DNA from: Bradyrhizobium sp. ARR65
GTDB lineage: Bacteria; Pseudomonadota; Alphaproteobacteria; Rhizobiales; Xanthobacteraceae
Assembly: GCF_000472385.1 (NCBI RefSeq)
Contig: NZ_AWZU01000009.1
Location: 62,204-126,203, forward strand
Length of the DNA: 64,000 nt
Reading direction: 5' to 3'
Every line of letters starts with the position of its first letter. Position 1 is the stretch's first letter. The position numbers and the translations under genes are program-made. The notes under the pieces are model-generated. The model did not search any database. It was not told the origin of the DNA and saw only the letters and a program-made list of their open reading frames with translations. Shown here one piece after another: positions 8,706 to 19,544 of the stretch.

Positions 8706-11120
8706 ATGGAACGCGTGAAACCGCAACAGACGGGCGTTGACGAGCTGGAGCTGCTCGACCGCTATTGGCGCGCCGCCAATTATCTCTCCGTCGGCCAAAT
8801 TTATTTGTTGGACAATCCGCTGCTCAACGAAGCGTTGCGGCCCGAGCACATCAAGCCGCGACTGTTGGGACATTGGGGCACTACGCCAGGGCTGAACTTC
8901 ATCTATGCCCACCTCAATCGCGCGATCCGCACCTCTGACCTCAATGTCATCTATATCTGCGGCCCCGGCCATGGCGGGCCGGGCATGGTCGCCAACACCT
9001 ATCTCGAAGGCACCTACAGCGAGATCTATCCCGAGATCACGCGCGATACCGACGGTTTGCGCAAGCTGTTTCGCCAGTTTTCGTTTCCAGGCGGCATTCC
9101 GAGCCATGCCGCGCCGGAGACGCCCGGCTCGATCCATGAAGGGGGCGAACTCGGCTACGCGCTGGTGCATGCCTATGGCGCCGCGTTCGACAATCCCGAT
9201 CTGATCGTCGCCTGCGTGGTCGGCGACGGCGAAGCGGAGACCGGGCCGCTGGCGGCGTCATGGCATTCCAACAAATTCTTAAATCCCGTGCATGACGGCG
9301 CGGTGCTGCCGATCCTGCATCTCAACGGCTACAAGATCGCCAACCCCACCGTGCTCGGGCGGATGAGCAATGACGAGGTTCGCGATCTCTTCATAGGCTA
9401 CGGCCATGAGCCGTTGTTCGTCGAAGGCGACGATCCGGCACAGATGCACCGGCAGATGGCCGACGCGCTCGACGTCGCGCTCGCCAGCATTCGCTCGATC
9501 CAGCAAAGTGTCCGCGGGCAAGCCGCGGGCTTCCACCGGCCGAAATGGCCGGTCATCGTGCTGCGGAGCCCGAAGGGTTGGACCGGCCCCAAGGAAGTCG
9601 ATGGCTTGAAAGTGGAAGGGTTCTGGCGCGCGCACCAGGTGCCGATCGCCAATCCGCGCGGCAATCCTGATCATCTCAAATTGCTCGAGCAGTGGATGCG
9701 CAGCTACGAGCCCGAAAAGCTGTTCGACGCAAGCGGCCGCCTCGTTCCCGAATTGCAGGCGCTGGCGCCGGAGGGCGATCGCCGCATGGGCGCCAATCCG
9801 CACGCCAATGGCGGCCTGCTGAAACGCGAGCTCAAGCTGCCGGATTTCCGAGAGTTTGCCGTCGATGTCCCCTGCCCCGGCGGCACTATCGCGGAAGCGA
9901 CGCGCGAACTCGGCAAATTCCTGCGCGACGTTGTCACGCTGAATGCGCAGGCGCGCAATTTCCGCATCATGGGGCCGGATGAAACCTCTTCCAACCGGCT
10001 TGATGCCGTGTTCGAGGCGACCGAGCGTGTCTGGATGGAGAGTATCGAGCCGTACGACGTCCATCTCGCCCATGACGGGCGCGTGATGGAAGTCTTGAGC
10101 GAACATCTCTGCCAGGGCTGGCTGGAGGGCTATCTGCTCACCGGACGCCACGGCTTCTTCTCCTGCTATGAGGCCTTTATCCACATCGTGGATTCCATGT
10201 TCAACCAGCACGCCAAATGGCTGAAGGTATCGCGCGCGCTGCCCTGGCGGCGCCCGATCGCTTCACTGAACTATCTGCTGACGTCGCATGTCTGGCGCCA
10301 GGACCACAATGGCTTCAGCCATCAGGATCCGGGCTTCGTCGATCTCGTCGCAAACAAGAAGGCGGACATCGTCCGTGTCTATCTGCCGCCCGATGCCAAC
10401 ACCCTGCTCTGGGTCGCCGATCATGTCTTGCGCACTTATAACCGCATCAATGTGATCGTGGCCGGCAAGCAGCCCTCGCCGCAGTGGCTCACGATGCGCG
10501 AGGCGCTCACCCATTGCGAGGCCGGCATCGGCATCTGGAAATGGGCGGGCACGGAAGCCTCCAATGCCGAGCCCGACGTGGTGATGGCCTGCGCCGGCGA
10601 CGTTCCGACATTGGAAACGCTGGCCGCCGTGGACCTGCTGCGCAAGGCCCTCCCTGAGTTGAAGATCCGCGTAGTCAATGTCGTCGACCTGATGACGCTG
10701 CAACCGAAGGACCAGCATCCCCACGGCCTTTCCGACCGCGATTTCGACAGTCTCTTCACCCGCGACAAGCCGGTAATCTTCGCTTATCACGGCTATCCCC
10801 ATCTGATCCATCGCCTGACCTACAACCGGACCAATCACGCAGGGATGCATGTGCGCGGCTATGCCGAGGAAGGCACGACGACCACGCCGTTCGACATGGT
10901 GGTGCTAAACCAGCTCGACCGCTTCCACCTCGCGATCGAAGCCATCGAGCGCGTGCCGGGACTTCCGATCGCTGCGGCTCACGTCAAGCAGCAATTCCGC
11001 GATGCGCTGATCGAGCACTCACGCTATGTGCGCGAGCACGGCGAAGACATGCCGCAGATCCGCGACTGGGTGTGGCCGAACAGCGCCGGCGGATCGACGC
11101 CGCGAGAGGCGGGCGACTAA
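8706..11120 (+). CDS. xfp: Xylulose-5-phosphate/fructose-6-phosphate phosphoketolase
   Basis: This TPP enzyme splits xylulose 5-phosphate, and often fructose 6-phosphate, with phosphate to give acetyl phosphate and a shorter sugar phosphate. The 804-residue product fits the family. The N-terminal domain has [17 protein letters not shown] (residues 56-72), CGPGHGGPG (85-93) and the TPP-binding GDGEAETGP (173-181). The C-terminal part has [17 protein letters not shown]. The start at 8706 is supported by AGGAGG at 8695-8700, five bases before the ATG; the frame is open further upstream but that part is unlike the family. No acetate kinase or phosphotransacetylase gene lies next to it. Confidence 0.95.
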   Translation: MERVKPQQTGVDELELLDRYWRAANYLSVGQIYLLDNPLLNEALRPEHIKPRLLGHWGTTPGLNFIYAHLNRAIRTSDLNVIYICGPGHGGPGMVANTYLEGTYSEIYPEITRDTDGLRKLFRQFSFPGGIPSHAAPETPGSIHEGGELGYALVHAYGAAFDNPDLIVACVVGDGEAETGPLAASWHSNKFLNPVHDGAVLPILHLNGYKIANPTVLGRMSNDEVRDLFIGYGHEPLFVEGDDPAQMHRQMADALDVALASIRSIQQSVRGQAAGFHRPKWPVIVLRSPKGWTGPKEVDGLKVEGFWRAHQVPIANPRGNPDHLKLLEQWMRSYEPEKLFDASGRLVPELQALAPEGDRRMGANPHANGGLLKRELKLPDFREFAVDVPCPGGTIAEATRELGKFLRDVVTLNAQARNFRIMGPDETSSNRLDAVFEATERVWMESIEPYDVHLAHDGRVMEVLSEHLCQGWLEGYLLTGRHGFFSCYEAFIHIVDSMFNQHAKWLKVSRALPWRRPIASLNYLLTSHVWRQDHNGFSHQDPGFVDLVANKKADIVRVYLPPDANTLLWVADHVLRTYNRINVIVAGKQPSPQWLTMREALTHCEAGIGIWKWAGTEASNAEPDVVMACAGDVPTLETLAAVDLLRKALPELKIRVVNVVDLMTLQPKDQHPHGLSDRDFDSLFTRDKPVIFAYHGYPHLIHRLTYNRTNHAGMHVRGYAEEGTTTTPFDMVVLNQLDRFHLAIEAIERVPGLPIAAAHVKQQFRDALIEHSRYVREHGEDMPQIRDWVWPNSAGGSTPREAGD

Positions 11121-11371
11121 GCGGAATGGCTTGGTGACTTCTCCCTGAGGGCCTTGATCGCAGGGCGGCAATGCGCCTGCGCGCGAAGCGCGGCTCGAAA
11201 ACACGACCCTCGCGAGCGCCTCTGGGTAACGGGCCAACTTGAGAGTACGTTGCGGGCGAATTCCGCCTCACCGGGATCACTCCAAAAACCGCGATCACCG
11301 GGGCTGATTTGAATGTGACAAGGTGATAACAGTGCAGGGATTTCTGGTATCTGAGGGTTTCCTTTAGCTCA

Positions 11372-11938
11372 ATGCTGAGCGTCATCATCCCGACCGAGGG
11401 CGTCGAACAGCCGACCGTCGCGACCCTTGCCGCGCTGGTGCCGGGCGCCGCGGCCGGCGTCGTCCGCGAGGTGCTGCTGGTCGATCGCGCCGACAACGGC
11501 GTAATCGAACGGGTGGCCGACGTCGCCGGCTGCCGCTTCCTGCGGTTTCAGGGATCACGCGCGGCGGCAATGGCCGCCGGCGCCCGGCAGGCCCGCTCGC
11601 CCTGGCTGATGTTCCTGCGGGCGGGCGCGGTGCTGGATGCGGGCTGGATCGACGAGACCACGCAATTCATTCAGCGCGTCTCGGCAAGCGACCGCCCGCG
11701 CGCCGGCGTGTTCCGCTATGCCCGCTCGCCCTATGCCGAGCCGCGCCTGCAGGACAGCATCAAATTTCTCGCCCGTATGATCGCAGGACCGCTCTCCGAC
11801 CAGGGACTGCTGATCGCTCGCGAGCATTACGACCGGCTCGGCGGCCATGCGCCGGATGGCCGCTCCGAGGCGAGGCTGTTGCGCCAACTCGGCCGCTCTT
11901 CGCGGACGCTGCTACGCAGCCGCATCATCATGGTGTGA
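11372..11938 (+). CDS. Short family-2-like glycosyltransferase
   Basis: The 188-residue protein begins MLSVIIPTEG, the first strand of a GT-A fold, and continues with VREVLLVDRADNG and a later FLRAGAVLDAGW that occupies the place of the usual DxD-bearing strand. The canonical DxD is replaced (RAGA), and the protein is short compared with full GT2 enzymes (about 250-330). It may be a reduced or non-catalytic relative. The stop overlaps the region just before the MarR-GNAT operator, and the two genes read in the same direction. Confidence 0.65.
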   Translation: MLSVIIPTEGVEQPTVATLAALVPGAAAGVVREVLLVDRADNGVIERVADVAGCRFLRFQGSRAAAMAAGARQARSPWLMFLRAGAVLDAGWIDETTQFIQRVSASDRPRAGVFRYARSPYAEPRLQDSIKFLARMIAGPLSDQGLLIAREHYDRLGGHAPDGRSEARLLRQLGRSSRTLLRSRIIMV

Positions 11939-11955
11939 GGCACCCAGAAAGATAC

Positions 11956-11989
11956 TTGCCAAAGTCAAACAGTTATTTGACAATGGCAA
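11956..11989 (+). promoter_or_regulatory. 34-bp palindrome, likely operator of the MarR-GNAT gene
   Basis: TTGCCAAAGTCAAA (11956-11969) and TTTGACAATGGCAA (11976-11989) form 14-base arms with 12 pairs and a 6-base centre. It lies 17 bases before the start of a MarR-family gene, where autoregulatory operators of this family usually sit. TTGCCA at 11956 and GACAAT at 11979, 17 bases apart, could be the promoter it covers. Binding is an inference. Confidence 0.65.
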
Positions 11990-12006
11990 ATATCGAGAGG
12001 TGCACC

Positions 12007-12951
12007 ATGATCTCTGCCCAAAGTTCTCTGGCCCAAGCCGACCAGGACGTCGCCGCGGTTCGCGCGTTCAATCGCTTTTACACGCGCAAGCTCGAGGTGC
12101 TCGACCAGCACCTGCTCAAGAGCCCATTCTCGCTGAGCGAGGCGCGGGTGATGTACGAGCTCGCGCATCGCGGCGATCTCTCGGCCAAGCAGATCGGGCT
12201 CGAGCTCGGACTCGACCCCGGCTACCTCAGCCGCATCGTCCAAAAGTTCGAGGAGGACGGGCTGATCTCCCGCAAGCCCTTAGCCACCGACCGCCGGCAA
12301 TACCAGCTCAGCCTGACCGGCAAGGGACGTGCAGCTTTCGCAAAACTCGAGCGCACCTCGCAGGAGCATGTCGGCCAGATGCTGGGCACGCTGTCGGCCG
12401 ACGATCGCAACCGGCTGCTCGGCGCGATGGGGCTGATCGAGCGTCTGCTTGGTGAGCAGCGCGCCGCCCTGCCGCCTGCGATCCTGCGCGACCCGCGGCC
12501 GGGCGACATGGGCTATGTTGTGCAAAGCCACGGCGCGCTCTACGCCAGCGAATACGGTTTCGATGCCAGCTTCGAGGCGCTGGTTGCGGAGATCGCGGCC
12601 GCATTCATCACCTCTTTCGATGCCTCGCGCGAACGCTGCTGGATTGCGGATATCGACGGCAGGCCTGTCGGCTCGGTCTTTCTGGTCCGGCACAATGATG
12701 ACGTCGCGAAGCTGCGCTTGCTCCTGGTCGAGCCGAGCGCGCGCGGCCTGGGTCTCGGGCAGCGACTCGTCGCCGAATGCGTCTCGTTTGCGCGGGCCTG
12801 CGGCTATCGCAGCATCACGCTGTGGACGCAAAGCATCTTGGTCGCCGCACGCAAGATCTATCAGGACGCCGGCTTTGCGCTGGTGAAGAGCGAGCCGCAT
12901 CGCAGTTTCGGGCAAAACCTGATCGGCGAGATCTGGGAGCGCGCGCTATGA
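12007..12951 (+). CDS. MarR-type regulator fused to a GNAT acetyltransferase
   Basis: Residues about 30-150 form a winged helix of the MarR family (LSEARVMYELAHRGDLSAKQ, then GYLSRIVQKFEEDGLI). Residues about 165-314 form a GNAT domain with the acetyl-CoA loop RGLGLGQRL and the C-terminal YQDAGFALV. It probably links sensing or modification of a small molecule to control of its own promoter. The start at 12007 has GAGAGG (11995-12000) before it, and sits just after the palindrome at 11956-11989. An in-frame ATG at 11983 lies inside that palindrome and is less likely. The 3' end overlaps the next start codon (ATGA). Confidence 0.88.
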   Translation: MISAQSSLAQADQDVAAVRAFNRFYTRKLEVLDQHLLKSPFSLSEARVMYELAHRGDLSAKQIGLELGLDPGYLSRIVQKFEEDGLISRKPLATDRRQYQLSLTGKGRAAFAKLERTSQEHVGQMLGTLSADDRNRLLGAMGLIERLLGEQRAALPPAILRDPRPGDMGYVVQSHGALYASEYGFDASFEALVAEIAAAFITSFDASRERCWIADIDGRPVGSVFLVRHNDDVAKLRLLLVEPSARGLGLGQRLVAECVSFARACGYRSITLWTQSILVAARKIYQDAGFALVKSEPHRSFGQNLIGEIWERAL

Positions 12952-13100
12952 GAACGCCCGACCGCGAGTCCATGCCGCGCGTCAGCCCAGAACTGATCGC
13001 GCTCTACAAACGGCGCGCGCGAAGGCTGCGAGTCGAGGCGTGCCGGAGCATGTGGCGGGCGGTGTGGCTGTCGTTGACAGGCTACGCGGCGCGCCGCTGA
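12948..13100 (+). CDS. Small basic protein coupled to the MarR-GNAT gene
   Basis: A 50-residue frame starts at the ATG that overlaps the stop of the MarR-GNAT gene (ATGA at 12948-12951), which favours translational coupling. The product is very basic (YKRRARRLRVEACRSMW) with an aromatic, mildly hydrophobic end (RAVWLSLTGY). I do not recognise a family. Its position and coupling argue for a real gene. It ends six bases from the converging moaB. Confidence 0.5.
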   Translation: MRTPDRESMPRVSPELIALYKRRARRLRVEACRSMWRAVWLSLTGYAARR

Positions 13101-13106
13101 TAGTGC

Positions 13107-13670
13107 CTAAGCCGACGCGCCTTGCGCCTTCGGCCGGCGCAAATGCTCGTCAAGGCGCGGCATGATCTCGACGAAATTGCAGGGCCGCGTGCGGTAGTCG
13201 AGCTGCGCCGCCAGGATGCCGTCCCAGGCGTCGCGGCAGGCGCCGGGCGAACCGGGCAGGCAGAAGATGAAAGTCGCGCCGGCCACGCCCGCGGTGGCGC
13301 GGCTCTGAATCGTCGAGGTGCCGATCTTGGCGTGGCTCAGCATGTGAAAGGCGATAGAGAAGCCGTCCATCCTCTTTTCGAACAGCGGCTCAATGGCGTC
13401 TGGCGTCACGTCACGGCCGGTGAAGCCGGTGCCGCCGGTCGTGATGATCACATCGACTCCCTTGTCGGCGATCCATCGCTTGACGACCGCGCGGATCGCA
13501 TCGACGTCGTCGCTGACGATATCGCGCGCGGCGAGCTTGTGGCCGGCTCCGCTAATACGATCGGCCAGCGTCGTTCCGGATTTGTCGTCGGCCGGCGAGC
13601 GCGTGTCGGAGACCGTCAACACCGCAATGTTGAGCGGGACGAATTGCTTTGATTGATCGATGGAAGACAT
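13107..13670 (-). CDS. moaB: Molybdenum cofactor biosynthesis protein B
   Basis: The 187-residue product is a MoaB/MogA-fold protein that acts on molybdopterin, adenylating it before metal insertion or a related step. Motifs are LTVSDTRS (19-26), the TTGGTGFTGRDVTPDA loop near residue 76 and FCLPGSPGA near 136. Length and motifs fit MoaB rather than a MoeA fusion. No other moa genes are in the window, which is common for this gene. The gene converges on the small ORF upstream in the window, and its own start is followed by a palindromic repeat. Confidence 0.93.
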   Translation of the reverse strand: MSSIDQSKQFVPLNIAVLTVSDTRSPADDKSGTTLADRISGAGHKLAARDIVSDDVDAIRAVVKRWIADKGVDVIITTGGTGFTGRDVTPDAIEPLFEKRMDGFSIAFHMLSHAKIGTSTIQSRATAGVAGATFIFCLPGSPGACRDAWDGILAAQLDYRTRPCNFVEIMPRLDEHLRRPKAQGASA

Positions 13671-13684
13671 TGCGAATCCTCAAC

Positions 13685-13785
13685 TGTCGTTCCGGGGGCG
13701 CGCGAAACGCGAACCTCCGATGCGCAATTGCGCATCGGGGAAGCTCGAGATTCCGGGTTCCGTGCCTTGCACCGCCCGGAATGAC
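13685..13785. repeat. Palindromic intergenic repeat, CGTCATTCCGG type (copy 2)
   Basis: Ends TGTCGTTCCGGG and CCCGGAATGACA are inverted; the interior contains GAGATTCCGGGTT and a separate hairpin CGATGCGCAATTGCGCATCG. It is more diverged than the copy at 4232 and lies between the starts of moaB and the end of the metallopeptidase gene. Confidence 0.75.
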
Positions 13786-13791
13786 ACCACG

Positions 13792-14727
13792 CTACAGCGA
13801 TGCGTTGCCGAACGTGTTGCACGCCTGCACGGTGCCCTGCTGATAGCCGGTCATGAACCAGCGCTTGCGCTGGGCCGAGCTGCCGTGGGTGAAAGAGTCA
13901 GGCACGACGCGCCCGGTCGCCTGCCGCTGCAGCGTATCGTCGCCGATGGCGGATGCCGTCTGCAGCGCCGCATCGATATCGCCGGCTTCAAGAAAGCCGG
14001 GACGCTTCTTCTCCTCACGGTTCGTCCAGACGCCGGACAGGCAGTCCGCCTGCAGTTCCACCTTCACCTGCAACGCGTTGGCTTCGGCCTTGCTGCCCAC
14101 CTGCTGCTGCAGGCGCGTGACGCGCGGGATGATGCCGAGCAGGTTCTGCACGTGATGGCCGGCCTCATGCGCGATGATGTAAGCTGCGGTAAATTTGCAG
14201 GCGTTGCCGGAGCAGCCGTGAAAGCGCGTCTCGACCTCGCGGAAGAATCCCGTGTCGAGATAGATCTTCTGATCCGGCGGGCAATAGAACGGCCCCATGG
14301 CAGACTGCGCCATGCCGCAGCGGCCGCCATTGGTGACGTTGCGGAACAGCACAATCTTGGGGCCGACGTAATTCTGCCCATTGGCCCGGAAGATTTCGCT
14401 CCAGCGATCGTCGATCTCGCCCAGGATGCCGGCGATCATGCTGCCCATCTCGTCGGTGGGCGCACCGGTCTTGCCGGGCCCCGAGCGGCGATCGGTCTGA
14501 TAGGTCGGTGCGTGACCGCCGCCGGAGAGAATTTCGGCGCCTCCGATCAGGATCCGCGGATCGATACCGAAGGCGTAGCCGATCAGGCCGAGCACGATGA
14601 TGGTGCCGATGCCGAGCCCGCCGCCGCCGATCGGCAGGCCCATGCCGCCGCCGCCACCCATCATGCCGCCGTCATCACCGCGACGATCCTCGATGTCGTC
14701 GCTGCGGCGGAAATCATCGTAGCGCAT
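13792..14727 (-). CDS. YpfJ-type neutral zinc metallopeptidase
   Basis: The protein (311 residues) belongs to the putative neutral zinc metallopeptidase family typified by E. coli YpfJ. The zinc motif HEAGHH is in IIAHEAGHHVQNLLG near residue 170, and the family segment FYCPPDQKIYLDTGFF precedes it. The N-terminus is Gly-rich (GMMGGGGGMGLPIGGGG) followed by one transmembrane segment (GTIIVLGLIGYAFGI), so the catalytic part is probably held in the periplasm. AAGGAAAGG lies before the ATG. Function in the cell is unknown; the family assignment is firm. Confidence 0.92.
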   Translation of the reverse strand: MRYDDFRRSDDIEDRRGDDGGMMGGGGGMGLPIGGGGLGIGTIIVLGLIGYAFGIDPRILIGGAEILSGGGHAPTYQTDRRSGPGKTGAPTDEMGSMIAGILGEIDDRWSEIFRANGQNYVGPKIVLFRNVTNGGRCGMAQSAMGPFYCPPDQKIYLDTGFFREVETRFHGCSGNACKFTAAYIIAHEAGHHVQNLLGIIPRVTRLQQQVGSKAEANALQVKVELQADCLSGVWTNREEKKRPGFLEAGDIDAALQTASAIGDDTLQRQATGRVVPDSFTHGSSAQRKRWFMTGYQQGTVQACNTFGNASL

Positions 14728-16251
<1,524 letters not shown>

Positions 16252-16267
16252 ATCCATCCATCTGCAC

Positions 16268-16348
16268 CGTCACTCCGGGGCGATACGAAAGCATCGAACG
16301 CGGAATCTCGAGATTCCGGGTTCTCGCTTCGCGAGCCCCGGAATGACG
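16268..16348. repeat. Palindromic intergenic repeat, CGTCATTCCGG type (copy 3)
   Basis: CGTCACTCCGGGGCG and GCCCCGGAATGACG form the outer pair; GGAATCTCGAGATTCC is a perfect central palindrome. It follows the ccrM stop by about 16 bases and may act as its 3' hairpin. Confidence 0.8.
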
Positions 16349-16490
16349 CGCTGAAGCAATTGGCGGCTCGCTGCGCGTTCACAAACTCGTCGCTTGCGCC
16401 GTCCTTAGAATTTGCGCATGGAGACGCCTGCGTGCGGTAACGCAGCCGCGCGCCCGATTTTCTCGGCAACAAGCGAAGGGGAGATTTCCG

Positions 16491-17177
16491 ATGCTCAAAT
16501 TCTACTTCAGCGGCGCGCCGAACCCGAACAAGGTCGCGCTGTTCCTCGAAGAATCCGGGCTGCCTTACGAGCCCGTAGCCATCGACACCCGCAAGGGCGA
16601 GCAGTTCAAGCCGGAATTCCTGAGGGTCAATCCAAACGGCAAGGTGCCGGCGATCGACGATGACGGCATTTTCGTCTTCGACAGCAACGCGATCCTGCTC
16701 TACCTCGCCGAGAAGACCGGCAAGTTCCTGCCGCCCGCCTCGTCGACCAATCGCGCACAGATGCTGTCCTGGCTGATGTTCATCGCCACCGGGCTCGGCC
16801 CCTATTCGGGACAGGCGGTGCATTTCAAGCACTTCGCGCCGAAGGACCTGGACTACGCCAACAACCGCTACCAGTACGAGGCGAACCGCCATTACAAGCT
16901 CCTCGACGAGCATCTCGCGACCAGCCGCTATATGGTGGGCGACACCTACACCATCGTCGACATGGCGTTCTGGGGCTGGGCGCGGCTGGCACCGTTCGTG
17001 CTCGGCGATGAAGCTTACAGCAAATATCCGAACGTGAAGCGGCTGGTGGACGAGATCTCGGCCCGTCCTGCGGCGCCGCGCGCGCTGGCGCTGAAGGACA
17101 AGTTCACCTTCAAGGCGGAGATGGATGAGGAGGCGCGCAACTTCATGTTCGGGCATCTGAAGACGAAGGTAGCGTGA
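16491..17177 (+). CDS. Glutathione S-transferase, YfcG/nu-like
   Basis: The 228-residue protein has the thioredoxin-fold N-terminal domain (MLKFYFSGAPNPNKVALFLEE) with the cis-Pro loop NPNGKVPAI and the glutathione-binding DSNAILLYL, then a helical C-terminal domain. The N-P-N-K motif near residue 12 resembles the YfcG group, in which Asn and Thr rather than Tyr or Cys contact glutathione and disulfide-bond reductase activity is known. AAGGGGAG lies before the ATG at 16491. Substrate is unknown. Confidence 0.88.
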   Translation: MLKFYFSGAPNPNKVALFLEESGLPYEPVAIDTRKGEQFKPEFLRVNPNGKVPAIDDDGIFVFDSNAILLYLAEKTGKFLPPASSTNRAQMLSWLMFIATGLGPYSGQAVHFKHFAPKDLDYANNRYQYEANRHYKLLDEHLATSRYMVGDTYTIVDMAFWGWARLAPFVLGDEAYSKYPNVKRLVDEISARPAAPRALALKDKFTFKAEMDEEARNFMFGHLKTKVA

Positions 17178-17190
17178 TTTTGTTTTAGGC

Positions 17191-17287
17191 CGTCATTCCG
17201 GAACGCTCCCGAAGCGAGAACCCGGAATCTCGCGCCACAATCTCCAGATTCCGGGTTCGCTCGCTTTGCGAGCGCCCCGGAATAACG
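17191..17287. repeat. Palindromic intergenic repeat, CGTCATTCCGG type (copy 4)
   Basis: Outer ends CGTCATTCCGG and CCGGAATAACG; inside, GAACCCGGAATCTCG faces AGATTCCGGGTTC. It lies between the converging GST and NTF2-like genes. Confidence 0.8.
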
Positions 17288-17311
17288 GGACATGGGGCAA
17301 CCCGGTGCACA

Positions 17312-17740
17312 CTATTGCGCCCCTGGAAACCTCCCCAGCGCCTTCTCGGTCAAGACCGAGTCGCAATATTCCCTCACCTCCTTGATCCGGCCGCCATCGA
17401 GGCGGAACACCAGGCAATAGTCGTTATCGTAACGCACGCCTTCCTTGGTGAGGTTGTCGCCTTTCGCTTCGACCACGACGTAATCGCCCTCGGCGATGAA
17501 ACGATGCGCGACCGTCCGCGCGCGATCGACCAGACGCGAGCGGACGTGACCGTGCAAGTCGTTGAGGATCGACCCCTTGCCGCTGAACGTACACGACCAG
17601 GAATACTGGCCCGTCACCACCCAGGTCGCGTCATCGGCAAGCGTTGCGATGAACAACGCGCGGTCGCGCACGGCTGATTCCGCACTTCCCGCAGCGGCAA
17701 AAATCTCCTGCATCAGTTTCTTGTTTTCAAGCGCGCTCAT
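17312..17740 (-). CDS. NTF2-like/SnoaL-like small protein
   Basis: The 142-residue protein has the alpha+beta NTF2 cone pattern: a helical start (LENKKLMQEIFAAAG), TLADDATWVVTGQYSWSCTF, then GDYVVVEAKGD and YCLVFRLDGGRIKEVREYCDS. Members of this superfamily are isomerases, cyclases or binding proteins; nothing here fixes the reaction. It is divergent from a LysR-family gene, so that regulator is a likely controller. Confidence 0.82.
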   Translation of the reverse strand: MSALENKKLMQEIFAAAGSAESAVRDRALFIATLADDATWVVTGQYSWSCTFSGKGSILNDLHGHVRSRLVDRARTVAHRFIAEGDYVVVEAKGDNLTKEGVRYDNDYCLVFRLDGGRIKEVREYCDSVLTEKALGRFPGAQ

Positions 17741-17837
17741 GGCGGTTTCTCCGTCTTCGTCTGAAAGGACATCCGCCTTTGTGCGCGCCCGCCCGGTATT
17801 CTTCCAATCGATAATTCATATGGTATAAATTCGCACG
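17741..17837. promoter_or_regulatory. Divergent promoter region, NTF2-like gene / LysR gene
   Basis: The 97-base gap ends in an AT-rich patch (about 17806-17832) with TTCATATGGTATAAAT, unlike its GC-rich surroundings. LysR regulators usually bind AT-rich T-N11-A sites between divergent genes, so this patch is the likely site. No exact operator can be named. Confidence 0.4.
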
Positions 17838-18761
17838 ATGAATTTAGCCGCGCTTGATCTCAATCTGCTCGTGGCGCTGGATGCGCTGCTCAAGGAAGGC
17901 AATGTCAGCCGCGCCGCGATGCGCATCGGCCTGTCGCAACCGGCGGCGAGTCACGCGCTGCAGCGGCTGCGCGATCTGATCGGCGATCCGCTGCTGGTGC
18001 GGACGGGCGTGCGCATGGAGTTGACGCCGCGCGCGCTGGCCTTGCGCGCGCCGCTGGCGCAAACGCTGGAGCAGGTACGCGCGCTGTTCGTCGCGGAGGA
18101 TTTCGATGCCGCGCGCAGCGAGCGGCAGTTCCGGCTGATGATGCCGGATCTCGCGGTCGAACTGCTGATGCCGTCTTTCATGGGGAAGATCACGAAGCTC
18201 GCGCCGCATGTCCGGATCGACGTCGTGCCGTGGCGGGGACCCGCGATCTTCCATGCCGAATTCGCCCGCACCATCGACCTCGTGATCTCGATCGGCAACG
18301 CCTTCAAGGGCTTTCACCGACAGTTGCTCTATACCGACTCCGACGCGCTGGCCGTGCGGCGCGGCCACCCTGTCGGCACCAAACTCAAGCAGCGCGACGC
18401 CTTCCTCAACGCGCTGCACGTGGCCGTGATCATTCGCGGCCAGAACGAGGACCTGATCGATACCTGGCTGCGCTCAAAGGGCATCGAACGCCACATTGCG
18501 CTGGTGGTCCCCGGCTATATCGAAGCCCTGCATGTCGCGGCGCGCACCGACCTCATTGCCTTCGTGCCGCGCCGCCTGATCGCGGCACTCGCCAGGCAAT
18601 TGTCGCTCGTAACCGTCGCCCCGCCGCTCGATCCCGGCCTCGACGAACAGTTCATGTTCTATCCCGCCCGGGCACAAATGGACCCCGGATCCATCTGGCT
18701 GCGCAAGTTGATGCTGGAGACGGGACGAGAATTGGATCGCGAGAGGCGGAAGGCGGTCTAG
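17838..18761 (+). CDS. LysR-family transcriptional regulator
   Basis: This 307-residue protein has the N-terminal LysR helix-turn-helix (LDALLKEGNVSRAAMRIGLS, QPAASHALQRLRD) at residues 14-55 and a PBP2-type effector domain after it. The ending of the HTH (GDPLLVRTG, LTPRAL) is typical of the NodD/PnbR-like branch. It is divergent from the NTF2-like gene at 17312, its probable target, and likely represses its own gene. The effector is not known. Confidence 0.9.
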   Translation: MNLAALDLNLLVALDALLKEGNVSRAAMRIGLSQPAASHALQRLRDLIGDPLLVRTGVRMELTPRALALRAPLAQTLEQVRALFVAEDFDAARSERQFRLMMPDLAVELLMPSFMGKITKLAPHVRIDVVPWRGPAIFHAEFARTIDLVISIGNAFKGFHRQLLYTDSDALAVRRGHPVGTKLKQRDAFLNALHVAVIIRGQNEDLIDTWLRSKGIERHIALVVPGYIEALHVAARTDLIAFVPRRLIAALARQLSLVTVAPPLDPGLDEQFMFYPARAQMDPGSIWLRKLMLETGRELDRERRKAV

Positions 18762-18828
18762 CACACACCTTCTCGTCCTCCCGACTCTGCGCTCGCTACG
18801 TTCGCTTGGCCGCGACGACGAAAGGGAG

Positions 18829-19449
18829 TTAGACCTTCTCCTCTTCCACCGCCTTCCGCACGGCGGCGCGCTCCGTCATGCGCTGGCGGTGCGCGATCAC
18901 TTTCGGCAGGGTCGAGAGATCGACGCCATCGCCCTCGAGCCACTGGGCCAGTGTAAACAGATAGGGATCGCAGATGGTGTAGGTCTCGCCCATCACCCAG
19001 GGACCTCTGAGCATCTCGCGCTCGATCAGCGCAAAGGCAGCGCCGACGCTTTTTGGCACCATCCGCTTCATGTCGGCGAAGGACGTCTCCTCCGTCGCCC
19101 AACGATAACCGCGCATCCTGTGGGCGTGCGCCACATGCACCGTGGAGCAGAAATAGCTCGTGATGGCCTGCACCTGCGCAAGCGCGAAGGGATCGTCCGA
19201 TGGCGCGAGTTTCGCTTGCGGGAAGCTCTGCGCGATATAGGCGAGGATCGCCGGCGTTTCCGTGAGCACGCCGCGCTCGGTCACAAGTGCCGGCACGCGA
19301 CCCTTGGGATTGATGGCCAGGTAGTCCGGGCTGTTCTGCTGGTTGGTCTTGAAATCGATCCGCACCGCCGTGTAGGCCGCGCCCACTTCCTCGAGCGCAA
19401 TGTGCGAGGCGAGCGCGCAGGTCCCGGGCGCGTAGTAGAGCTTGTACAT
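18829..19449 (-). CDS. Glutathione S-transferase, beta-like
   Basis: The 206-residue product starts MYKLYYAPGTCALASHIALEE, the beta-class pattern with Cys10 in the glutathione-site loop. NPKGRVPALV holds the cis-proline and ETPAILAYIAQ the gamma-glutamyl contact. The C-terminal helical domain ends after AVRKAVEEEKV. I chose the ATG at 19449, with GAGG eight bases before it, over an in-frame TTG six codons upstream. It converges on the LysR gene, and mutY follows on the same strand about 100 bases upstream. Confidence 0.88.
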   Translation of the reverse strand: MYKLYYAPGTCALASHIALEEVGAAYTAVRIDFKTNQQNSPDYLAINPKGRVPALVTERGVLTETPAILAYIAQSFPQAKLAPSDDPFALAQVQAITSYFCSTVHVAHAHRMRGYRWATEETSFADMKRMVPKSVGAAFALIEREMLRGPWVMGETYTICDPYLFTLAQWLEGDGVDLSTLPKVIAHRQRMTERAAVRKAVEEEKV

Positions 19450-19544
19450 GTCCGACCTCGTTGGCAAAGGCGCAGGTTACCGGCGCCGCGCCGCGGCGTC
19501 CATCCCGGTCGGGTCGTCGTGCCACCGATCGTGCAGCTTGGAAG

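Noticed and set aside
10984..11496. 170-codon minus-strand frame spanning the xfp 3' end and the next gap
   Set aside because: Overlaps two plus-strand genes in antisense and shows no family features.
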